Shown piece after piece: positions 11,300 to 22,848 of a stretch of 64,000 nucleotides of DNA. Source of the stretch: Melampsora larici-populina 98AG31 (Eukaryota > Basidiomycota > Pucciniomycetes > Pucciniales > Melampsoraceae); assembly GCF_000204055.1 (NCBI RefSeq), contig NW_006768799.1:902840-966839 (forward strand), in the 5' to 3' direction. How positions within the stretch are numbered: position 1 is the first letter of the stretch; each line of letters begins with the position of its first letter. Position numbers and translations under genes: made by a program. The notes below the pieces were generated by a model, which had not been told where the DNA came from, made no database searches, and worked only from the letters and a program-made list of their open reading frames with translations.

Positions 11300-11807
11300 A
11301 AATTGTTGTATTCTAGAGTCTACATTACAATTACACATCCTGAAATTTGATCATAGATACTCTGACGAGTGGCCATCTAGACCGTGTGCTTTAAGGTATA
11401 GAAGTACATGAGATGTTGAGTACAATATGCTTCTTGAGAGTTGCCAAATCGGTCAGTTATAGTACAGGTACGTAGACTTTTTGTCACCGACTGTACACGC
11501 AGCCCTTCTCGTCCCATGGAAAAGAGCGCTGGAGCTTAACCTCAACAATAACTTGCTTGTAGATACACTTTGCATCGTTTGTACTCTGCTTTCAGAACAT
11601 TTCAGTAAACACTGTTCTTACTCCATCTCATCATTGCTAAAAATCATTATTTACAATTCATTAGTCCCTCAACATTTTAAACCATCAATCACAGTCTTCA
11701 AATCTCTACACTTTTACTTTCATCAACTCCAGATCTCTTACATTTTCTTTCCAAGCACATTTATCACTCACCTGGCTCCAACCAAGAAGCTCACGATTGA
11801 CTCATTC

Positions 11808-13378
11808 ATGATGAGAAAGCCTTTCAAGTCAAAGTTGAAAGATATATTTCTTCTATTGGCCATCTCCAATGCGAATTTCTGTGTCAAGGGACACCCTGCT
11901 TTTAAAGCTGGCGGATTACATATTATTGACGACATCAAGGGTGTTGACGACATTGTCCAAGGGGGAAACAGTGCGCATATATGACACCTATCTTCAATGT
12001 GTCTGATTCTGACCGTGAACTGATCTTCTGCCTAATCATCATTTTATAGTGCACAACAGTCTTCGATTAGCCAATAATGGAGCAAATCAAATCCCAGATG
12101 GTAATGAAGCTTTCACCAAGTTTGATACCTCCTTTGATGTGATAGCTTATCTGAATTTTCTTAGGTACAAAACTTGCAACCTCCGCAGATCTTCGCCATC
12201 CAAATACTGGCTCCGGGGATGCAAAAATGGTGGAAACTTCCAACACAAATTTAAAGGATCCGGAGAAAAATCCACTCACACCTACCTCAAAAATTGAGCA
12301 AACTACAGATTTGGAACCCCTGAAGCTCATCAAGCTGGATCCCTCTATAGGACAACATGTGGTTACGCCTCAGAAGCTGGAATTCCTCAACCCAGCCCAA
12401 GTCAGGGAGCTCTCTCATGATGATCTTATCAAATATGTAGCAGAAAGAGATGCAGTTGCAGCAAATGAGGCTAAAAACTTGTATCAACGCGCACAGGAAT
12501 ATACGCAAGCTGAACAAAATGCCTTCTCCATGGCCAAATCTGCGAAGAATCTTAAAAATCGTGTTGACCCGAACCTGGCGAGATTAGAAATGCAGCTATC
12601 AGAGCAGGGATTATCCGGAGAAGATCTCATAATCACTCAACGGATAAAGTACATCACATCCAAGTTACAACAACCACATCAATCAGGACGTTCACAAGAA
12701 GCCGTGGAAAGACTGCAGGAGGCCCACAGGTCTTATATTCAAGCTTATACCAATATTCAACGTGAATTTCGTCAACTTATTTCAAGGGAATCACTCAGCC
12801 CACAAGCCCTCTCAAAGCTTACCGATGAGGATTATGCAAGAAAGGCAGCATTATTTGACAAAGATGTGAATCGGAAGTATGGCCAATGGTTGAATATTGA
12901 AGAAACTTTGGATAGACTGGTAAAGGATTCTCTTTCAAGATTGTCTTTTGTATTCAGCCACAGTCGGAAGGAGGGTGATGCAATACTCAAAAAGAAGATT
13001 GACTTCATTTCTTCAAAAATGATAGAAAAGGCAAAACGTAAAGGAAAGCCAATCGAGGAAAAAATTATACAAAAGGCTGCTGAAAAGGAAGTCATAAAGA
13101 GAGAAGCCAAAAATTATTTAGTTTTTGAAGAAGCCCTGGTGAATCTCAAGTACTTGGAAAAGAGTGGTATGAAAGCTAAGAGTGAGGCTTTAAGAAGTGC
13201 TGATAAATTCTATAAAAATAATAGAATTTTGAAATCTTCAGGTAAGGATGGGCCCAAATTTTGTCAAGAAAGTTTTCTGAATAAAGCTAACTAATTTGAA
13301 CCCCTCACCCCAACTCTGAAAGAGGTGAGATTGAAGCCTTGGTCATTGAAAGATTATCTTAAAAAGATGTTTCCTTAG
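11808..13378 (+). CDS. Secreted protein, tandem paralogue B (candidate effector)
   Basis: Four exons: 11808-11970, 12050-12100, 12165-13241 and 13323-13378, totalling 1347 nt (448 residues). Signal-peptide-like start (RKPFKSKLKD then IFLLLAISNANFCV, cleavage near KGH). The body matches paralogue A: LIKYVAERDAVAANEAKNLY, YTQAEQNAFSMAK, RKAALFDKDVNRKYGQWL and LRSADKFYK. The last exon encodes EVRLKPWSLKDYLKKMFP, a single copy of a module that is doubled in paralogue A. Donor and acceptor positions are conserved between the two genes. No enzyme or known effector motif is visible; a secreted role is inferred from the signal peptide and family-restricted tandem duplication. Confidence 0.83.
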
Positions 13379-13863
13379 TTGTCTAGACTTGGAGGAGATG
13401 GGCAAAAGACCAACGAAGCGGCTACAACAGTCAAGCCATCAACAGCAGACAGACATTATATGACAGAACCCCTCTGATGCAGTACCAAATCACAATGTTA
13501 TCAAACCTTTGGAGAAATGTGGGAGGGCAAACACACCTCATATTTAATTTTTATGAGCACCACATGACTTCCAGAGATTGGAAATGGATGTGAGCTGGAT
13601 CTCATACTCCATTGTGCTTATTAGGATAAAGTTATAACGGTGTTTTACCGTCATCAAGATCTTACAATAGTTTGTAGTACAAATATGAACAGATAAAATT
13701 TCTGCTTTATTTCATACTCATCAAAACAGTGTAGTAGTTTATGGGGTATTTGTTCAAACAAGATATGATTCACACTTCTGAGAGATTGAGAAACCTCGAA
13801 GAGCTTGCGAGTAGTCAATTATTCAACACTTAAACATCAAAAGAATCCAAAGATGTCACCAGA
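13379..13863. other. Intergenic, nothing recognised
   Basis: About 485 bp between the convergent 3' ends of secreted paralogue B and MRI1. No open frame or repeat of note. Confidence 0.6.
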
Positions 13864-15335
13864 TCATTTTGCTGGGTTAACTGGCTCTCTTCCCTCGATC
13901 CCACCTTGGAGCAAGTCATGTCCAGTATTATCCTTGTAAGCTGCGGCCGTAGCATTGTACTTGGCCTGTAGATTCTGAACTTGACTGGCGATTTGAAGCT
14001 CCGCTTGTGATTGGCCATCAGTTGAATGAGATGATCCTCCTTTCGCATGTTCTCGTAAATCAAAGCTTGAGTGACCTCGCTCTGCTACTCCGAGTTCAGT
14101 GACGATACCACTGATCAAATCATTCGGTGTCACGTCGAAAGCTGGGTTCAAGGCTTGAGTCCCTTCAGGTGTGATTAAAACAGTAGCTACTTCATTAGAT
14201 CGGCTCGTGGAGCCGGGTTCAGATATTACCTTGCCACGGACAGTACAGGCTTCGATGCTGGGTCGTTCTTCAATCACAATCTCCACTCCACTTTCCATGT
14301 TCAAATCAAATGTGGTAAGTGGAGCTGCGATCAAAACTGGAATGCTCTTCGAGGTAGGAGCGGCATGACGACACATCAATGAAATCTGGTAGGTTGAGAT
14401 CTTATTGGCTGTGTCACCATTGGACGCAATCCTAAAAAAACGTTACGAATAAGTTAAGTATCTATTTCCATCTAGAATGGGGAAATTGAGAATAAATTTG
14501 ATCTTAAGAAGTAAGATCACCTATCTGCTCCTGCCACAAATGCATCAACGCGCCCGCTGTTGATTAACCATCCAGCCGCAGTATCGCAAACCATAGTTGA
14601 AGGAATTTTCAAAGTTTGTAATTCTAAACTTGTAAGTCGAGCACCTTGCATATAAGGACCAGTTTGCATATAATAAGCGTGCTCTAATCGACCGAGTTCG
14701 TGTAGAGCAGTGATGACGCCGAGTGCGGTACCGAAGCCAGCAGTAGCTAAAGATCCAGTATTACAGACTGTTAACATTGAGATTTTTCGTTCTGGTCGAT
14801 CCGATATTCCAAGTTTGTTGATCAACCAACGAGCACCATTATAACCAATCTTCTTGTTACGCTCTAAATCTTCTTCCCAGACCGCTTTACAAACTGCTAC
14901 AAGTTTTTCAGTAATCTTCTTTGGGTCCCTTTCACCTCCTTGTTCATGAATTTTATGAAATGCTTGTGCAACTCGTAGTAATGCTTCACGTAAATTTACA
15001 GCAGTTGGTCTAGCAGAAAGTAAGTGTTGTGATGTTTTTTCAAGATAATTTTGAAGTTTCAAAGTATTTTCTAGAGGATTGTTTTCGTTATTCGTGTTTC
15101 CAGTTTTTGTCAATTCGAGATAATTCAAAAGTTCACAAGCAATCGATAAGGCAGCAATAGAACCAATAGCAGGAGCACCACGAATTTTCATTGATTTGAT
15201 CGCTTCAAATGCTTCATTTGTATTTGAAACTTTACACCATTTTAATTCGTGTGGTAAGATTAATTGATCTATGATTTCGACTGATCGGGTTTCCTCCAAG
15301 GATTTGCCATTCGGGATTCGTATTGAGCATAGCAT
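13864..15335 (-). CDS. MRI1: Methylthioribose-1-phosphate isomerase
   Basis: Two exons, 15335-14521 and 14431-13864, totalling 1383 nt (460 residues). The enzyme converts 5-methylthioribose-1-phosphate to methylthioribulose-1-phosphate in the methionine salvage pathway and belongs to the eIF2B alpha/beta/delta-like family. Diagnostic sequence: SMKIRGAPAIGSIAALSIA near the N-terminus, the active-site Cys region MLTVCNTGSLATAGFGTALG, then YMQTGPYMQGARLTSLEL, CDTAAGWLINSGRVDAFVAGADR and, after the intron, IASNGDTANKISTYQIS. The donor (AG/GTGATC) is not ideal, but joining is in frame and restores GADRIASNGDTANK. The C-terminus is longer than in bacterial MtnA, with an about 90-residue fungal extension. 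The ATG at 15335 was chosen because upstream sequence in frame lacks family similarity. Confidence 0.95.
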
Positions 15336-18300
15336 ATTGTTTGACTTGATGGAGCTGAGGATAGAGTGAGGCGACTGAAGCGTAAGATGAACGAGAAGGT
15401 CCAAGGTCCGACTTGAGGCGGGAAAGCTTTTTGCAGTAACAAGTGTAACGTATGTGAAAGATGACCCTATTCTCGTGAAAGAGAATGTCTCATATCGAGT
15501 CGCTTTTTGATGATTCTTGAGCTCCACGATTCTTGTCAAGAGCCTCGGCCGGCCTGCCTGGGCACATGCTGATCTAGATGTGCAAAATTTCAAAAAATAT
15601 GTTGAATGAGCGCACGGGAGCAGGGGGGAGGCGCAAAATCAAAAATATGAGAAAAGCTGTTACTCTTTTCTGTATCAGCGTTATCAAGTCGACAGACTGA
15701 TCACAGAACATTCTCATCATGAACATTCTCCTCATGGCTAACAGAGGTTCCAACCTTTCAACGCTGGTTATAAGACGTGAGGAGCTTGTTACAGATATCA
15801 CAAACTGAGGTTCTTCCTTGTTCTAATCAACCAATATCATTGGCAACAGGTTAGAAAAGTGTGACTCAGAGTGACTGACATGAGCAAACAATCAACGGTC
15901 TGCATGAGACAATATCTTATCAAGAATAGTATTCCAGATTTCGGGGACGATATAGAAACAAGAGTAGCAGGGGCACTTCCTCATTAATAAAAAGTTTTAG
16001 AAAGAAATGATCCAAGATATTGATGCTCAGTATATAGCACTCTTGTAAAGCATCACAAGAAAAATTGAAATTTCAAAACAGCAAAAGACAACCAAGATAG
16101 ACGAGGGAAATACACAGATTGGACAAAAAAAGATGCAGAGAGAAATATATGGGTGATTAACATCAAGAATCGCCATATCACTCAATTTATCAATTTCAAG
16201 CAAGTCATCTAGTATTTTCACTTACCATCAGGAAATGATAAACAATTTGCATTTTAAGCCCCTTTCATGGTCATCTCTTTCTAAGTGCACACAAGAGACG
16301 GAGGTATGTTATTCAATGCATTGCTTAAAGTGTCATTAGAGCCATAAGGCTATTAAACACTACATGTTTTCCAGCACTGGTAAAACCCCTCTGGCTGTCT
16401 CAGGGCAAAGGTTGCTGTTGGCTGTTTTGACTATTATACATTTATGTTATATCTCTATGACAATAGGGATCAAATGGGATCCTTGATCTCACATAGCAAT
16501 CACCTCCGTTTTGGGTTGGGTTTGGAGTTTGTGCCGCTGTGTAGAGCCTTTGCCATATGAAGTAAATTTCAAGTAAGGTCAGCAGGTTGTCTGTCAGGAC
16601 TGGGCTTGTATCTTGTGGTGCATCTCAGTTATGTGAATACTTTCTGTGCTTTTCCTTGAAGGCATTGGTGAAGCCCAATATAAACTTTGAACTAGGTTTA
16701 ACAACTGCAAGCACAAGTCTCCTGCTTTCAGATCGTCTTTTTTGAATTGTGGTCGTGTTGCTGCATGGCATTGGCCTCAGTCTTCAGACACCTTTCCAAA
16801 GAAATATCAATCAAATCTTTACATCCAATTGGGAACACCTCTGGCAGATGTTTTTTTAAAGTGCATGTAAGCATAATTGCATACAACACTATCAGATATT
16901 CTAGATGAAGAGACATTATGCCTTGGAAGGACAGCCATTGAGTCAGAAAATTTTGTTTGGGCAACTTATGGATGCACATTTTCTCCCTTTTTTCCCAAAG
17001 GATTATCTATTCTGTAATGATAAGCAGAGGTATCATCAGAGGAACATTTTGTTCTTGACAGAGAGACCTTTGGATGTCTTGACTATCTATATTAGATAGT
17101 CAAACCCTGTGGCAGGATTGAACATCAGAATTAGAATTTTTTCTTCTTTTTTTCAAAAGTATCATCAGAGGAATGGGTTGGCCATCACTGAGGGACTTTA
17201 GGATGTCTCAGCACCGCCAACAAAGATGCCTTGGATTGGCAAATCCCAAGGTATCCTTGGATGGCAGTAGCCTTGGACACACAGTCCTAGGGAATGTATA
17301 CCCAAGAATAACTTGTATTTTACAATCCGAGGTATCTTTACCAGCAGTGCAGGCAAAGACCCCCCTCATCCAATCTGAAGGATAAATGATACATTTTTGA
17401 ATCTGATGAGGAGCGCCTCCAGCAGAACTTTCTGACAAACATATCAGACATGCCCTTCAATTTTCAAAACCTTACACCACATGAAATTCGCCTCCCTCAA
17501 AAGAAACCAACTTCAAATCTGTTCCTGATGCTGTTCCAGTAAGGCCTGGCCCTACAACATTCAATTGAGAATCAACTTTTTTACTTGTCAATCATAGTAG
17601 TGATCTATTTCCAGCCATTCATTCCAAAGAAGACAAAAAATATGTGAGAGTTAGAATATGTTTTCAGGAGACCATTGTGTTATCAAGGAAATTTACCAAA
17701 CTCACACTTGATTTTGTGACAGCCTGAGCGCGATGGGTACTTAATACATAGGCAAACCTCAGGGTTGAGGTTTTACAGAGAAAAATGCTAGAAGACTTAC
17801 TTCAAATCTTGAGCTTGTGTGTGTAAATTTACTTGAATGCTTCTCATGTTGGTAATGTCAACCCCATCAAGAATGTCAAAGATTGGCTTTACTTTATGGA
17901 AAAGACATGTCAATTCTCATATGAGAGATCCATTAATTGTTACAACTCACATTGGGTAGCAAACCTTGAATCTGGTAAGTGAAAAATTGAAAACAGAATA
18001 TTCAATTTGAGTTGATCAAGACTATGGAAGGCAAGTACCGACACAAAGGATTCATACTCTGTTTTCTAATAATCATGGAAAAGGTCCTTCACTCAAAAAA
18101 ACACCCCGGTCAATCCCTTGCTACAGGCCAGCGGGGATTTGCCTCTGGCCCACCTAGCCTTAGCATTTTATATTCTCTTTGTCCTTCACCACGGTCCCAT
18201 GTTCTTGAGCTCAGGGAGACCTCTCCAGCCATAAAAAACCTCTGAAGAGGATTCCTTCACCTAGAAAGAGTTACAATCCAGTTCTGTCATTTCAGCTGTT

Positions 18301-19372
18301 CTTATGGGTTTTGAAAAGATATAAAGTGGGGTGGAAGACTTTCCCAATACTTTATGCTATTTCACATACATTCTTGTTTGTCAAATGTTTGCAAAAAAAT
18401 TGTGTGTAAAAAGTTGAGGGAAACACAGGCCACCAACATCCAATGATTGATCTTTTGGTCAATATTTTCCACACTTTGTACTCTGTAAAATATAATGACC
18501 GTAAAAGTACATCAAGGGGGCTTAGGTCAAGATTTTCATGGTCTTTTGTTAGAAAACCGGGGAAACTTTCTATGGTATTAGTAATCAAGTACCATGATTT
18601 TTTTTCCTGTTTTGTAAAATCAGACAGTGGTTAACAGTGTTCTCTTTTGTGGGTGTTTGCTGATTATTATATCAGTCTTGACATTTTTCTTTGCTTTTTC
18701 ACCTCACATTGTTTGTCTAGTTTTCTTTGTTTTAAAGACATCTAAGCTGTGTGGGAAACACGGTATCAATGACATGAGGATGAGAGCTGCTAGTGGTTGC
18801 ATGTACAATTGTGATCCCAGTTTTGTGGTAGGGCCACCTGATATCTTGTACTTTGATAAAAGAAAAGTTGAAAGACTGTGAATGGTTCACAAAAGTGGTT
18901 GAGTAATAGATGGTAAACAATCAATGTTGTTGACTAATAGACATCTATAAATTTGCTTTGAGAACCTGGGTACACTTGTTGTTATCTAACAGAAAATGAA
19001 AGTATTTTTATGAAATAAAAGGTTCATGAGGATATCCAAGCTGAATTCCTGTGTAAGCTCTGCACAATGAGCTGAAATTGGCTTTAGTGGGGAATCAAGC
19101 CTTGAGGTTCTTCTACATGGTAGATTTCAGGACTGTCTACATAAGGGGATTCAGCTAACCCTTCCCAATCAAACCTCAATTTTGCAGATAGTATGTCCCC
19201 AGACAAAGTTATATAATCATCTTTAAGTGGAATTCCAAACCGGCCAATTCCATGTTGTTCAGGTGTAGCAGTCAACACAGTATCCCCATTTTGTGCAGAG
19301 TGATCAAAGGCTTCTATTTTGCAATGGCTGCCAGGTGTAGTGAAATGAAGGAAACACGGAACCCGGGACCCC
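15336..19372. other. Gene-poor region
   Basis: About 4 kb with only short, unsupported open frames on both strands and no recognisable protein. The part nearest 15335 is presumably the MRI1 promoter. The rest looks like decayed intergenic or repeat sequence leading into an inverted repeat at the assembly gap. Confidence 0.5.
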
Positions 19373-19793
19373 NNNNNNNNNNNNNNNNNNNNNNNNNNNN
19401 NNNNNNNNNNNNNNNNNNNNNNNNNNNNNNNNNNNNNNNNNNNNNNNNNNNNNNNNNNNNNNNNNNNNNNNNTTCCTTGTACAGTATTTGCTGGAGGACT
19501 GACCGCCCCATTCTGTGGACATGTACGAAAATTGTTGGAAGTACGGAGACATGAAAGTCTCATGGGCTCACAAAGACAGGGTTCCTGTGTTTCACTTCAT
19601 TTCAAAGATTCCTGGAAGCCATTGCAAAATAGAAGCCTTTGATCACTCTGCACAAGATTGGGATACCATGTCGACTGCTACACCTGAACAACATGGAACT
19701 GGCTGGTTTGGAATTCCACTTAACAATGATCATATACCTGAGTCCGGGGACATACACTCTGCAACATTGAGGTTTGAATGGGGAGGGTTTTGA
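19150..19793. repeat. Inverted repeat spanning an assembly gap
   Basis: The stretch 19150-19372 and its near-complement 19576-19793 form a diverged inverted repeat of about 200 bp per arm (for example GTGCAGAGTGATCAAAGGC at left against GCCTTTGATCACTCTGCAC at right). The 100-bp N run 19373-19472 lies between the arms. It may be a foldback transposon or an assembly artefact. Confidence 0.75.
19373..19472. other. Assembly gap (100 N)
   Basis: Exactly 100 undetermined bases, the usual placeholder for a gap of unknown size. Confidence 0.97.
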
Positions 19794-20070
19794 AGTGAAG
19801 TGTGGATGATGGACAGGTATTTGGGGGGGCAATTGCCACTACTTATAGCCTTGTGATGAGTCATTGAAAAGATGTTATCACTTAAATCACTAATGATAAT
19901 GTATTTCCAGTGACACAAACAAAAAATCTAGGGTAGGTGTTCCCAGAACGGTTTGGAATATATACTTGCTAGTTTTTTCTGTTCAAGGGACATGTAACAA
20001 CCAACACACAGTGATTCCAATAGATGAGTAAACAAGTTGCATCTTTTGGTTTTACACTGCCCCCAAAAGC

Positions 20071-20339
20071 CCCACATCTGAGCTAAAAAAACCCGGAATA
20101 TGATCATGGCACTTCCTCCAGAATAAATTAAAGATAGCCATATCAAACTGACCTAAATCTCCACATCTGCATTTAAAAAAACACTTGAAATATGATCATG
20201 GGACTTCCTGCATGATAAGTTATAGATAAGCTTATCATACTTACCTAAATCCCCACATCTGAGCTCAAAAAGAACTTGGAATATGATAATCCGACTTCCT
20301 CCAGAATAAATTATAGATAAGCATATCAAACTCACCCCT
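20071..20339. repeat. Tandem repeat, three units of about 90 bp
   Basis: Three consecutive diverged copies, starting near 20072, 20161 and 20252, each beginning CCACATCTG and containing an ATATGATCATGGGACTTCCT-type core followed by a TAGATAAGC..ATCAAACT-type end. Non-coding. Confidence 0.8.
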
Positions 20340-21079
20340 AGGTAGGTACCTCAGAGTCTAAACAACATTCCTTAAGATTCCAAAGTCACATTCATGTGAC
20401 AATTGTTGTATCATGTGACAAGAAATTGATATCAGCACCCGATATGAACTCCAAAAATGTGTGCAATTGCTAGCAAGATATCAATCAACTACAAGTCAGT
20501 TGGGGACTCATGAAAACCAAGCTGGTTATTGCTTGTGAGGTTCCAAGAGAAACACACATACTTCCTATTTGATGATTGTTCTTTGGAGAAAAGACATAAT
20601 TTATGTGTGTCACTTACATGAAAATAACCCACCAGAAATTTCAAAACAAAGCCGTATCCTTTCTCAAGCAATTCAACATCTTCACTGCCAAGACCTCTGA
20701 TGCAAACATATGGGGTGTCCTGAGATAGCAACAGCGGTGGATGTGGCCTCTGAGAGCACCACATTGGTTTTGCTCTATTCCTACATAGATATATCAATTG
20801 ATGCACACAATCTCTTTGCTGCTATGGGATACAAATTAAAAACTGGGAGTTTTTTTTCCAGTTTCCCAGTTTCTCAAATACAGCCAAAAACAAAAACTTG
20901 TACACTGAGAAAAAATCCCAATTTTTACTTTGTATCCCATACAGCCACAAGCCCTAAACTCACACTTGCCCACCTGGCCAAAGTCATACTTCACATGTGT
21001 GAAAACAAGTGAACCACACCTCAAAGTGTGTGTATGTGGTCTCTCCTCATATGTTGGACACATATGGGTGTCAGACCAT
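20340..21079. other. Gene-poor stretch
   Basis: No supportable gene. Short open frames lack splice sites or known motifs. Confidence 0.5.
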
Positions 21080-22247
21080 TAGGGGGGTTCAAGTTAAAAC
21101 AAATCGGTCTTATAATGAATTTTAAGCAATGTTCGGGAGTCACAAACTATAGTTTTATTTATAAGCCACCCGAGCAGCTTTAGAGCATCCACTATGTTGA
21201 GGGTGTTTTATCGTAAATTTTGCGGTCCTGATCGCAAAATTTAATCATGCGTGTTGTAGCTAAGTTGTTAACCGCATGAAATCCACTATGGGATGATGTA
21301 ACGTAGGATTTAACTACGATAATCTGTTCTTAGAACACTATACACGCTATGGCAAAGTCGAGACTCGAATTGAAGTATCTTACCACGCCTCACCCAGCTC
21401 ACTTCTATGATGATGACTACCTTGGTAGCCAGAAAGAACCAAAAATGATGGCTTCAGGTTTTGACAATGAGCATCGAGCTTTCTCACATCTTGCTCGATC
21501 TTGGTGAAAATCAATCGCACGGAATCACTTTTTTTTTAAAACAAAAATGCGTTTTTTTTAGCAAATTCAGAGTAAACAGCTACCATCAACAAGCTGTGAT
21601 TTTGAGGGACGAGGGAAGATTTTGATTGAAGGTGGTGAGTGCAGAGTGGGATGGATACAGATAGATCATTTGATGGCTGTTGACCGATTTGATGCGCCAA
21701 AAGTCTACGATAAATCAAGTCGTAGGCTTGCGTAGATTTGAACAAGGGGAGTGCAAGATTTGACGCAGTCGTACGGACCGCATGTCTAAAACAGGTCCAT
21801 AGTAGACCTGTCTGGATTTTAGCGTTATTCTAACGCTAAATCACAACCTTAACGCACCCATAGTGGATGCTCTAAGAGCTGCTCGGGTGACTTATAAATT
21901 ATAAGTCGATGCTTATAATTTTAAGCAAGATGACCTTTTTTTTCCACGAAGAAAAAAACGTCTTTTGGATTGTGTGTCAACGGCACTTTTTTTAGTGCTT
22001 AGCGTTCCATTTTTCAATGTTTCCCTCTAGTTGAATCCATAACAGAAGAAGTAATGCTTTTTGTGAGCCTCTCGTACCTTTGTTTCAGAAGGGTTCAAAG
22101 CCTGTTTTTTTTATTGCACACCATCTTTACTTATATGTAAGCACTTGTCCACGCTGTCATCATATTTTTTAAGCATCAAGCATACTTAAAAAGTGGTCCG
22201 CAAAACCAAAAATCTTTGCTCGGGATTTTCAACTTGAACCCCCCTAT
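21080..22247. mobile_element. Non-autonomous foldback element(s), nested inverted repeats
   Basis: Outer ends are inverted: TAGGGGGGTTCAAGTT at 21080 and AACTTGAACCCCCCTA ending near 22246. Inside is a second inverted pair: TAGAGCATCCACTATG at 21181 and its complement ending 21874, with the arms extending outward (CACCCGAGCAGCT against AGCTGCTCGGGTG). There is no transposase frame. A further GTGGATGCTCT copy occurs at about 22317. This looks like one MITE within another; superfamily not assigned because no clean target duplication was found. Confidence 0.65.
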
Positions 22248-22848
22248 TGCATCCGTGTAAGGGTGCACTAATTTTGGTTTTAAACAATTTGTGACCTCTT
22301 TGTGTGCCACTCACAGTGGATGCTCTGAGTAATTGACCCAAGACTTTTGTCAGGACCAAACAAAGCCTTGAATACTTCATTTTTCCACATAGTCCAAGGC
22401 AACATACACTCAATGAGCCCTTGGATACAAAAATCTGAAGTTTTCTTGTTTGCAGTACATTCGACTGCTTTTTCTTCGGTTTTGAGCTTCCACTAATGTG
22501 AGTAGAGCGTAGTGTGGTGATCTAATAAGCAGAAATAATCACCTACAAATTATTTGATTTTAGAGACAAGCACCAGTCCTTGCATGGAAAGACAGCCAAG
22601 AGGGACAACGACTCAAGTCAAGAAGCAAGAGAAGAATCACAGTGTATGTTGACCATGTGACATCTCATCTCATAGCTCGCTGAATTTCCAGCGCCTGTGA
22701 CATATTTCCACCTGTCACTGCGCTGTCATGTGCCGCGCGTGAAAGTCACCAGTTCGAATTTTTTCGATGAGTGAAACGTGAAATCAAAACCAAAGTTTTA
22801 AATTTATCAATTGCTGGCTGTGAACTCACCTCACTCCATCAAGAGACG
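22248..22848. other. Intergenic, BMS1 upstream region
   Basis: About 600 bp before the BMS1 start. No recognisable gene; presumably includes the BMS1 promoter and 5' leader. Confidence 0.5.

Larger units (their letters stand above)
9562..11495 (+). mobile_element. Tc1/mariner transposon with TA target duplication
   Basis: Element 9564-11493 is flanked by TA dinucleotides (9562-9563 and 11494-11495). Its ends are inverted repeats: the left end begins CAGTCAGTGACAAAAAG and the right end, read inward, begins CAGTCGGTGACAAAAAG; similarity runs to about 28 bp (through TACGTACCT). It encodes a full-length transposase (10280-11299) and is interrupted near its left end by a separate foldback element (9611-10202). 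It lies between the two secreted-protein paralogues. The TA duplication, CAGT-type ends and DDE transposase place it in Tc1/mariner. Confidence 0.93.

Noticed and set aside
14521..15593. Longer MRI1 start upstream of 15335 in the same open frame
   Set aside because: The extra residues have no family similarity and are not supported by a leader peptide pattern; MLCSIRIPNGK is a better start.
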